Program-made: the position numbers and the translations under genes | From: Stemphylium vesicarium | Lineage: Eukaryota > Ascomycota > Dothideomycetes > Pleosporales > Pleosporaceae | Assembly: GCA_004380135.1 (NCBI GenBank) | Contig: QXCR01000130.1 | Span: 1 to 64,000, forward strand | DNA length: 64,000 bases | Direction: 5' to 3' | The notes under the pieces: model-generated | Told to the model about the DNA's origin: nothing | Databases searched by the model: none | What the model saw: the letters and a program-made list of their open reading frames with translations, nothing else | Shown: positions 55,547 through 64,000 of the stretch, piece by piece | How the letters are laid out: each line of letters starts with the position of its first letter | Numbering within the stretch: the first letter of the stretch is position 1

Positions 55547-56833
55547 ATGCCGCGAAACATTGTCAGCGACGATGAGGAGCCGCTCGAAGACAAGACGGCA
55601 GCCCTCACGCTCAGGAACAAGAAGACGGAGCGCATGAAGCGCAAGAATGCAACGCGGCAGCAGAAACGCGATGCCATTGTCAACCTCTCCAAGTTGCCCA
55701 CCGAGCTCATTCTAGAAAGCCTCCAGTATCTGCGTCCGCGCGACGTGTTCAATTTCAGCTTTGTCAATCGGCGATTTTATGGCCTCGTCGAGGCGAACGC
55801 CAACGTCATTGGCGACGCCATCATCGCCCGCCGCTACAACATCCTCATCCAATGCCTCCCCACGCCCAGGCTACTCTCCTCAGTCGATCCCACCGTGCAA
55901 ACCCTCCTCACAGACCCCAGTCGCCAGAAGCAACTCAGCATACACAACCGGCCCTATCAGCACATTCAATCACCCGACCCGCACCAGCTGTGCACTTGCC
56001 TCACCTGCATCTTGACATGGAACAACCTCGGTCTCGTGCTCGACTTTGCGCATTGGCAGGGCCATCTCGACAGCGGCACGCCCATACCCATTATACCGCG
56101 TGGACAGACGCCGGAATGGAACAAAGAGCTTGTTGCGCGACATGCTCGTATAGCACGCAAAGCCGTTGAGAATCCGCTGTGGCACGCTGCAATTCTTGCG
56201 CTGCACCTCGATAGCACCGTGCGTGCTATACGGCGGCACTCGAAGAACAGAGGGAACAAGCGTGTACATGTTGAGATGACGGATGCGAATGCTGCGGCGG
56301 GGACGGATGCGTTTTTGGCCAAACATGGGCCGCCGAGTTTGGAGTTCCCGTATCAACGCGACGAGTATTATATGCTGTATGTACGCCTGTCTCCTCGCAA
56401 GTGAACGTGTTGCTAATAAAGATAATAGTGAAGCATATCTCCCCAATCGATGGTGGAGAAAAACAGAAGGATATTGGTTCTACACCATCTCCGGCCAGCA
56501 CGAGCGCGATTTAGAACTTGTCCAACGATTTGCCAAAAGGTAACCCAATTCTACACATCCTTTGCTCTCTCCATCCGTTCTCCAGCTTGACCGAGCTTGA
56601 CCCAGCCTGACTCACGCATGCGATACCGTTTTCTTTTTGTATTGAAATGACTGTTTATAATGATTCGTCGCTACAGTGACCAACTCGCCCTCCTCAACCA
56701 TGCCATGGCATCCATCGATGCTGATAACTGGATGACTGATGTCTTGGATTATAAGACTTGCATGGTACCTGCTACGACAGCGGCGTCCAGTGCACGGACA
56801 GATACGTTGAGGTATTATGCCGCGATAATGTAA
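55547..56833 (+). CDS. F-box protein
   Basis: Three exons (55547-56376, 56429-56539, 56677-56833) give 365 residues. Introns are 52 and 137 nt. An F-box lies at residues about 46-90: LSKLPTELILESLQYLRPRDVFNFSFVNRRFY. It should link a target to an SCF ubiquitin ligase through Skp1. Downstream is a fungal F-box C-terminal region with CTCLTCILTWNNLGLVLDFAHWQ, and a final WWRKTEGYWFYT block encoded after the splice. A basic N-terminal stretch (MKRKNATRQQKRD) may be a nuclear signal. The target is unknown. Phase is exact across both joins. Confidence 0.9.
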
Positions 56834-57089
56834 AGGGAAGTACGTGCCTAAATATCTTCAATATGTACTCAGTTTCCATGTAGTGCAGGGAGACAAGAGT
56901 TCAGAAACCATCGAAACATCACCACTGAAAAGACAATAACGGTATCATGAAGGGACTCAATGCATTGTCAGCTATCACCTCCCTTTCCAACGCACATGCA
57001 TGTCGGTATCCAACGCACTTTCGTAGTGAAGGAATCATTTCTCATCTCCCTCCTTGATACCCACATGTCCCACAAGACTCGCACGGAAC

Positions 57090-58493
57090 CTATCCACTTG
57101 CTTCCTTGTCTGCGCCCTCCTCTGCGCGCACCATCTCGCTCCTCTCAAGCGCATGTCCGACAGCCCCATAGAGCATATTGACCAAATCCTGCTCAAGTGA
57201 CATCTGGTACTTGTCCCAGCTACGTATCTTCTCCAGCAGCTTATCGCTCTCCACACGGTTCCGCCTAGCCAACTCGCCCTGCTCCTGGGCTGCGCGGATA
57301 CTCTTGATGGCATCTTGGTGCATGGCCGTCTTGTGCGCGTCGTTCATGGCTGTCTGCGCCTCCTCCATCTTACGGACGAAGCGGTCGTAGTGGCGGAATA
57401 CTTGTGTCTCGGCGGTGCGCTCGCGCTCGTTGGACCCCATGAGCTTGTCGGTGAGGGTCTGCTTGTATGCAGCAGCTGAGGTCTGTTGGCCGCGATTGGT
57501 GGCATAGGATTTCTCGAGCGTGGAACGCAGCTCGGCGCAGTTCATAGCTGCGAGATTGCACATGCGCGGTAGGGCTTCGTTGACGAGAGTTGCGGCTTGC
57601 GAGGGGGGAATATGGGCCTTTTTGGAGCGGGCGAAGATGTTGGGTGTCTCCATGTAGCTCTTAGGGTCGGAGTCGTTCTCGGGGGGTACTGGGGTAATGC
57701 GTTTGAGCGATTTACTGTCGCCTGGGAGCGAGCTCGGGCTGCACGTCGGGGAACCGTTGGAAGACATGTTCTTGGCTTCGTAGTGTATAGCGGATGTCTT
57801 AGTAATGGTACTTGATGAAGATGGAGGTGCCTTGTTGGGCGAGTTGTTGACGACGTCAGAAGAGGTGAAGGCGATATTAGCGCTAGTGACTTCCTCTTGG
57901 TCGGCCGCTGCTTCATCGCTCTTCACCTTGGCTCCTGCTTCACCGCGCTCTTGGACAGCCTCACCAGTCTTTTGCTCATCTTTGTCTGACCTGACCAGTT
58001 CGTTGCCGCTTGGGTATGCTGGACACTGAATCACTTCCTGCTCGGCTGCAAATCCCGAAAGTTGCACCTCGCGGTATAGACCTGGGTTGAATTCTGCGGC
58101 GTGAGTAGGTGGGTACATCTTTGCTGGGCGGTATCCGTTCTCGGGACCTCCAGGCAACTGATGGGCGTAGTGGTCAGTGAGAGGAGCGAATCCTAGCGGG
58201 GGCGGCGGGTGGTGGTGATTAACATAACCCATGGGAGGTGGGGGAGGCGGCATGTTTTCAGGACCACCGTAGCTTGTCACCGGCCATCTGTAGTGACCTT
58301 GGGGAGCGTAGATGTCAGGATCATGGCGGTGGACGGGGCCGTTTGGGTGGATGATGTAATGGCCTCGCCATTGCGTGTCGCCGTTACCACGACCACGGCC
58401 ACGACCGCGGCCCCTGTCGCCACCAGTGTAGTACTGGGTATCGGGCTGGTTGCCGTACTGTGGGTGACCGTGAGAGTTGTAGTAGCCAGACAT
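57090..58493 (-). CDS. RG-repeat, Pro/His-rich protein with coiled coil
   Basis: Single exon, 467 residues. Residues 25-36 hold an alternating RG repeat (GDRGRGRGRGRGNG), typical of RNA-binding or phase-separating proteins. Residues 60-130 are Pro/Tyr/His-rich (MPPPPPPMGY), then a Ser/Thr-rich middle. The last 150 residues are helical, with likely coiled coil (NERERTAETQVFRHYDRF to LLEKIRSWDKYQMSLEQDL). No catalytic domain is visible. A role with RNA in the cytoplasm or nucleolus is an inference from composition. The RG part is polymorphism-prone. Confidence 0.8.
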   Translation of the reverse strand: MSGYYNSHGHPQYGNQPDTQYYTGGDRGRGRGRGRGNGDTQWRGHYIIHPNGPVHRHDPDIYAPQGHYRWPVTSYGGPENMPPPPPPMGYVNHHHPPPPLGFAPLTDHYAHQLPGGPENGYRPAKMYPPTHAAEFNPGLYREVQLSGFAAEQEVIQCPAYPSGNELVRSDKDEQKTGEAVQERGEAGAKVKSDEAAADQEEVTSANIAFTSSDVVNNSPNKAPPSSSSTITKTSAIHYEAKNMSSNGSPTCSPSSLPGDSKSLKRITPVPPENDSDPKSYMETPNIFARSKKAHIPPSQAATLVNEALPRMCNLAAMNCAELRSTLEKSYATNRGQQTSAAAYKQTLTDKLMGSNERERTAETQVFRHYDRFVRKMEEAQTAMNDAHKTAMHQDAIKSIRAAQEQGELARRNRVESDKLLEKIRSWDKYQMSLEQDLVNMLYGAVGHALERSEMVRAEEGADKEASG

Positions 58494-60122
58494 GATGAGT
58501 GAGTATTGGGTTTCTGTATCACCGTGTTAGCAAACCGTTCAATGGTCCCAAAGTCGTCTTTTGGCTTCGTCGAGATTGCGGCTATGCGGAAGAGGGTTCG
58601 ATTGCGGTGGTAGAACGAAAAGGGAAGCAGTTTGTGGTGTTTGTATATGTGAGGGTGGATGGGAAATCGTACGTGACCGTCGAATGGTGACCAAGTCTCA
58701 CTTTGTAAGAATCCTCGTTCATCGTGAGAGCGGCACATCTATTGTGACTAGAAGGGGATCAAACTGTGTTCTCGACGGACCTGAAGATTTGTGGCATGGC
58801 CCATCACTACGGGCGCTGTATAAGTGGCTAGTATATCCTTCGTTCTAGTATGTTGTTGTTGATACTATTTGCGCAAGCCTACTCTGGCGCGCACACTATA
58901 CGTATACACGTCCTTAGTAGTGGTTATGCGCTTCGTATGAGCGCATCTTGACAAGTCGTCGAACAGCGGGTGTCAGGACCTCTCAGTCATGGCACACGAC
59001 AAAAAACTGCTTCGCGACTACGCGGTGGGATATACTGAGCCTTGAAAGGTTTCGTCGACGCGAGGCACAATAACGTTTGCAAGTCCCCTCAATTTTATGG
59101 TGATTGGGGTATCGATTGACATGAATGACTGCAAGCGACCATTTCTGCGCAAACAGCTATTCCAGACAGACGGTGTTTGCACAGAAACGAAGAGACCGTG
59201 ATCAATGGAAAGAATGATGAAAGACGGCGCGCGTATCATCGGCATTTGACAAACGCGGCGTGTGAAATGTTCAAAACGCATTTGCTGTCGTCTTGGAGTG
59301 TCAGAATCAACTGAATATTTTTTGTGCAGAATTTTTTTGCCTATGAAAAGTATCAATGGTGTTGCCAATTCCTCCAAGTCAACATCTCCATGGTCAGCTT
59401 ATCGGCCAACTTATCTCACGTGCTTGTGTGATCGGATATAAACCGGGATAGCAAATGCCGTTGTGCCCGACGGATCAATTGCAGAGTGGTCTCTGAAGGC
59501 CCGGAATCTAACGTAATAGACCGAAGCAGATCCGCTGCACCAGGCCGGGATGATGACTGGGGATGCACAAGTGATCGGCACGCAATCTGGAGGCGTCGTC
59601 TGACGGTAAGCAACTCTCAGGGTCCTTGGTAGGAGCGCCGTGAGGATCAAAAGGGTCGACTTGCATGGAGATGGGTAAAATGGATTATTCGGAGAATTTA
59701 TCAGCCATGCAGTTGGAGTCGGGACGTGGTGGCTGGAACAAGGTTTTGCTGTGTGGTCATCTGGAGAGTGTAAGCAGTGACGTAGGACAGATGATGCTAT
59801 GGAAAGCGCATAGGAAACAAGTCGAGGTTGGCGGCATCAGGCGATGGGCATGGATATAGGACAGGGGATAGATGTATTTTAGTTCAATGACGCGGGAGCG
59901 TTGGTGAGGTAGGTACGAAATACCGACGTACAGCCGCAACCCGAGGCATTGGGTTGCGCGGTGAGAGTAGTTCACGGGGGTGAGGGCTGACATGTGGCGA
60001 GGCTGGTGGTGGCCGTGTATGTGATGATAGATCAATATCGTCAGGTTGTCTGGGTGGTCAGCAAAAAGCGCGCTGCTGACTGGGGGAAAGAGGGCAAAGG
60101 TCAATCAACAAGGTGAGGGATG

Positions 60123-60152
60123 TCAGGTAGAGTCAGGTAGAGTCAGGTAGAG
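60123..60152. repeat. 10-bp tandem repeat x3
   Basis: Three perfect copies of tcaggtagag in non-coding DNA. Confidence 0.9.
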
Positions 60153-60387
60153 GCTCGAGGAAGTGGCGAGGGGGCCGTTGAGGAAGGTACGTTCGAGCAG
60201 CGGTCGATCATGGGAAGGAACGAATGACGGACATGCAGAGTGAGACATGTGAGAGGCAACAACGGCAGGAGCGAGCGTGGGGGGAAGGCAGGCGGCACCC
60301 TGACAGGCATGGACAGCCCCATCGGCAAGGTGAGCCCTTGGCCGTGCCTGTGGCCGTGTCAGCCGCCCAAGGCTGGTGAATGTAGAG

Positions 60388-60434
60388 GTGTGTGCGTGTG
60401 TGTGAGTGTGTGTGTGAGTGCGTGTGCGTGGGTG
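60388..60434. repeat. GT-rich simple repeat
   Basis: An imperfect (GT)n tract with GTGA and GTGC variants, about 47 bases. Confidence 0.85.
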
Positions 60435-60930
60435 GGCTAATAGTCGCCCATGTACAGTGCGTGTCTCGTCTCATCGGCCCGCCCCAGTGTATTCTATACG
60501 GGCCGGTTCCTCGGATGTGTTCATTGGGTACCGGCACGCTGGCACGCTGGCTCCACTAGCAGAGCGAGCGACGCCTGGGTCTCTGCTGCACCTTGGGCGC
60601 GGCCACGGAGAGCGACTGTTGAGAACAAGTAAAGACTTAGCGCCGGTCGGAGGTGTATACGACGTTTAACCGCCGTAGCCCCAGTGTCACCCAGCCGGCC
60701 ATGGCGAGTCGCACCCAGCAAAGCGCCCGTGAAGCGCATCGCCCGTGGACTTGTCGCGATATTTCTCATTGGCCGGGGATGCAGTAGCGCAGGCCGATGG
60801 GCTGGAAGAGGAAGCATCTCTATCCCAGCACTCTTGGCGCATTCGACCCGCGTCAAAATCTCGTGCTGCCTCGCTCGAGGTCCGGACGCTCTTTGTCCCC
60901 TGATGCACGTCTAGAGTTTGCTGACTGCCC

Positions 60931-60950
60931 TGTTGTTGTTGTTGTTGTTT
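60931..60950. repeat. (TTG)n microsatellite
   Basis: Six or more TTG/GTT units ending in a T run. Upstream of the gene at 61197, possibly in its leader. Confidence 0.8.
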
Positions 60951-61196
60951 TGCGACTTGTCACGACTAACGGCCGAATTTATATCCCGAGTCACGATTCT
61001 GTACGGCCGTCCCCTCCATTGCACCACCCCATCTGCTGTGCCAGCCGGTCCTGCACCAGCCGAGCGTTGCATACCCACATCCCCTCACACCAACCTCACC
61101 CATCCTCGACCGCCAACCGCCAGCGCCCACTGCCGCGAAGCCCACCGCCCCAAACCACCCTGCGACTGCCCCACGTACTGGCCACGGGCGACCCCA

Positions 61197-62027
61197 ATGG
61201 CCGTACTGAAGAGCGATGCAGGCTCCCGCGACGCCAAATGCCCCCTCGCCCGCGTCATGCGCGAGTTTGAGGAGCTCGTGTCGAGCTTTGAGACGGGCCT
61301 GCTGCGCTCTCTCTCGGACGACTCCTCCGCCGACACATTAGACCGCAAGGACGCCCCCAGCGACCGCGTCCGTCGGGAAGCCTGCAGGCTGGCCATCTCC
61401 GACCTCAGCAACAAATACACCCCCAAGTATATCCGCCGGTCGCTCGACGCTGCCGAGCTCGAGGGACGGCGCGTCGAAGACCAGCTGCAAACCCTCTCCC
61501 TCAACCACAGCATAGCCACCGACGCCGACGACGAGAACGAAAACGACCTTGGCTGCTTGTACAATGGCTACTTCCGTCTCTATTCAACCGAGCTCTTCGA
61601 CCTCCTAGGCCAGCCCACCGACCTGCGCTTCGGCACCCTGCGTTTCCACAACAACTCCTCCACCACCACCAGCCAGCAAGGAGAAACCCTCTCGCAAAAT
61701 GCCTCTCAGTCACCCAACGTCTCCGTCGAGCTCGCCCTCAACGACTCCTTCTTCGTCGCCGATTCAGAAGAGACGCTACCATATCACACCTTCCGCCTCC
61801 CCACCGGGCCCTCTCTTCAAAACCGCGGCATACTCAGCAGGAAACCCGAGGACAACGGCGCCCTCCCGCATTACGACTCGTGGCTGCTTTTCACCTTTCT
61901 TGGAAACGGCTGCATCAAGCTCGAGGTGCCTATTGAGATGTGCGCCGACATATACGGAGGCCGCCTGCGGGGGTGCGAAAACGAGGAAGTTCTCTTCTGG
62001 GGCTTCTTCGTTGACGACGACGAGTAA
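61197..62027 (+). CDS. Hypothetical protein
   Basis: Not recognised. The first ATG (61197) gives 276 residues. The open frame extends upstream only with a non-ATG codon. Features: a helical N-terminal third (REFEELVSSFETGLLRSL), a segment with YTPKYIRRSLDAAELEG, an acidic DADDENENDLGCLY piece, then Ser/Thr-rich spacers and a hydrophobic, mixed strand region (HYDSWLLFTFLGNGCIKLEVPIEM is present in shorter blocks) ending EEVLFWGFFVDDDE. No catalytic motif or membrane span is seen. The acidic end is typical of a soluble cytosolic or nuclear protein. No neighbours hint at function. Confidence 0.7.
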   Translation: MAVLKSDAGSRDAKCPLARVMREFEELVSSFETGLLRSLSDDSSADTLDRKDAPSDRVRREACRLAISDLSNKYTPKYIRRSLDAAELEGRRVEDQLQTLSLNHSIATDADDENENDLGCLYNGYFRLYSTELFDLLGQPTDLRFGTLRFHNNSSTTTSQQGETLSQNASQSPNVSVELALNDSFFVADSEETLPYHTFRLPTGPSLQNRGILSRKPEDNGALPHYDSWLLFTFLGNGCIKLEVPIEMCADIYGGRLRGCENEEVLFWGFFVDDDE

Positions 62028-62482
62028 CATCATATTGACTTGGGCTGGAGTTGGGATCAAGAAGGCTTTGGTATTGGAGTTGGGCGCAAAAGGACTGGCC
62101 AGGTCGGCCGCCGAAACGGGTGCTTGGACATGCATTCACGATTGACGAATTTCCTTTATCCATATCTTCGATTCTCACACGTTCCCGGCGGGGGGTACGT
62201 TTTTACGCTGTAAAGCCGTCGTTCCTTTGCATCTATTTTCCATCTTTGGGCGGCATTTGTGTATAGCATTTTACATTATATCAAAAGGCGGAAAACGAGC
62301 TAGATGATAGAGCGCATGAACGCGACACAGCATTTGGTACTCGATAATACAGACCGACGAACGAATCACATGCGCCGGATAAACTTTCTGCCGATCCTTT
62401 GCTTCTTACCTCTTCCGAAATCTAGTCTCACCCTCTGCATCTGCTCTGTTGCCCTACTTTACTATACTTGAACTATCTGAAC
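62028..62482. other. Intergenic, tandem genes
   Basis: 455 bases between two plus-strand genes. No feature seen beyond a likely promoter. Confidence 0.5.
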
Positions 62483-63294
62483 ATGGCGCCTGCCTTTCCA
62501 ACAAGCAGCACAAGCACGGCGAAGCCAACCATGGCTGCGAACACCGGATTCAGGCTGGGCGAAGAACAATTTTCAGACGAGAGCGACAGCGACCAATCAC
62601 AGACGAGCCAGCGAAGCACCTCACCGAGGCGAGCAAAAGGCCAGGTACCTGCGCAGAAGTCGAAGAAGAAAAAGCAAAAGGACCGACGCAAGATGGGCGC
62701 ATTGGCCGATGAGCTAGTTGACGTCTTGGGCGACGCCTTTTCGGTGCCGAACCCCGACGCACAGATCAGTACGTCACGTGCAGGGGTACTGTCGGTTCAT
62801 GCAGTCGCAATGGACTGCATTTGCTTTTGACGTACGGGGACAAGTGAGCTGGATTCAATCTAACGTTACCATTCAGGCACAGATCAGCATGTAAGCGGTG
62901 ACCAAAGTATGGTAGTCGATGCCGAGTTGTCGGGCAAAAAGATGAGTAAGTCCTTCACCCTACACAGCGTTTTTCATCTACCAGATGCATACATCTGCGT
63001 ATGAATACCCGTGCTAACCTATCTCCAGGCAAGCGCACTCGTCAAAACCTCGCGAAGATGCAGGCCCGTAAAGAAAGGAATAGCTCCACGATGAACACCA
63101 TGAACGACATCTCCGAAGACAAGACCTTGCAGGCCCAACTTGCAGCGGCGGAGCGCAGAGGCATGTCGCTAGAGGAGTACCGTAAACTTGGCACTGGAAA
63201 AGGCATGTCCAAGGCCTCTGCAAGGAGAGCAAAGAAGGATGCAAAGAGGAAGGAGCGTGCGGCTGCGGCAGTGGATGAGATGGATATTGGATAG
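62483..63294 (+). CDS. Hypothetical basic nuclear-type protein
   Basis: Three exons (62483-62768, 62877-62945, 63029-63294), with introns of 108 and 83 nt, give 206 residues. The N-terminal part is Ser-rich with a strong basic cluster (KSKKKKQKDRRKMG near 60) that resembles a nuclear or nucleolar signal. A short helix ADELVDVLGDAF follows. The last 85 residues are charged helix (KRTRQNLAKMQARKERNSS and ASARRAKKDAKRKERAAAA). No known domain is recognised. Composition fits a ribosome-assembly or chromatin-associated factor, but this is a guess. Both splice joins keep phase with S codons split by the introns. Confidence 0.65.
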
Positions 63295-64000
63295 GGAACA
63301 TGAGGTACAGACTGTTCTTGATGAGCAACGTTGCCTTCCAATCGTCCAAACCCCTTAGCAGGACGAAGTTATACCCAGCTCCCACGCTTTCCTGCACAAC
63401 ATCCGAAACTTCATACAATAAATAGCAAACTCACATGACTAGCGCAGCCTGCGAACACCACATACGTACATCGCCCCCATTGCATTAATCAGCTCACATC
63501 TTCCATCCTCTTTTCTTCCCCAATCATCTCTCTACCCGCCCTGCCTTCACCTCGAACTTCCCCGACCAGCGCGAAAAGCAAGCACAGAAAAGGAAAATAG
63601 CCGCACCGTTCACACCGTTCACCACCTACTATAGCAGCGCCACCATGTATGCCTCACACAAGCCGCAGCACATACTACTACTCCCTGCGCGCCCCCAAAC
63701 CGGTTTCGTCGGATTGCTACGTGATCCCAACCCCTCAAGCCCCCGACCATCTCCATGCTGCTTCCGGTCTGATCTGTGCACATCGGTACCTCAATCACAT
63801 GTCGCGCGTCGTCGATCAAGCTAACTAACCAACTTGACTGTACGCTCGAGCTTACCCCACACGAAACGAGCAAGCACATCCTTGTCTCGTGCGTTACCTC
63901 ATTGGTTTCGCTTCTGTTGAATGTTGGAGGTGCATGCAGGCGCTGTCGGCAGCGCCGAAGCGACCAAGGGAGGGCGTCTCGTTACAAGATGGTACGTACC
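63295..64000. other. Right-edge region, possible start of another gene
   Basis: 706 bases. An ATG at 63645 in a good context (gcgccaccATG) opens about 60 codons before a stop, and a GT near 63784 could begin an intron that continues off the window. Not called as a gene. Nothing else recognised. Confidence 0.3.

Larger units (their letters stand above)
58494..61196. other. Long intergenic with low-complexity tracts
   Basis: About 2.7 kb, the longest gene-free stretch in the window. It carries three repeats (listed separately) in its right half. Open frames here are short. It probably holds the promoters and long 5' leaders of the divergent genes at 58493 and 61197. Non-coding RNA cannot be excluded. 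Confidence 0.5.

Overview
This is nuclear DNA of a filamentous ascomycete (Pezizomycotina). The reasons are dense genes on both strands, introns of about 45-65 nt with GTRNGT...YAG ends and CTRAY-like branch sites, Zn2Cys6 regulators, a fungal rhodopsin-domain membrane protein, CYP51, ATG10 and PAM17. The protein style fits Dothideomycetes, perhaps Pleosporales, but that placement is a judgement without a database. About 28 protein genes can be supported. I found no rRNA, tRNA or CRISPR.

Layout. 1-4.8 kb: end of mitoribosomal bL34m (cut by the window edge), an IMPACT-family protein, and two unrecognised genes. 5.4-14.2 kb: a compact maltose-utilisation (MAL-like) block made of a Zn2Cys6 regulator, a GH13 alpha-glucosidase, a maltose-permease-like MFS transporter and a second Zn2Cys6 regulator. 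The glucosidase and the permease diverge from a shared 1-kb promoter region. 15.9-25.7 kb: a fungal rhodopsin-domain protein, a DUF7704-type membrane protein, a 1017-residue protein laid out like the meiotic axis cores SYCP2/Red1, and a nicotinate/allantoate-type MFS transporter. 26-37.3 kb is a housekeeping run: RRS1 and mS29 (divergent), ATG10 and a CHK2-type checkpoint kinase (divergent), CYP51, a nitronate monooxygenase, and PAM17.

38.4-47.9 kb: a proline-rich protein, an amino-acid permease, then a decayed PIF1-family helicase gene. The helicase keeps seven recognisable introns but carries two frameshifts and four stop codons. Its first intron holds a 171-bp solo LTR with perfect 7-bp terminal inverted repeats and a 5-bp target-site duplication. 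47.9-63.3 kb: a coiled-coil protein, a methyltransferase-like protein with an eroded SAM motif, an AzgA-type purine permease, a CmcJ/AsaB-like protein, an F-box protein, an RG-rich protein and two further unrecognised proteins.

The clearest functional unit is the MAL-like block, in which transport, hydrolysis and control of maltose or isomaltose sit together. The most unusual structure is the solo LTR inside an intron of the dying PIF1 gene. Splice sites were placed by hand from reading-frame continuity and consensus ends, and most give perfect codon phase.
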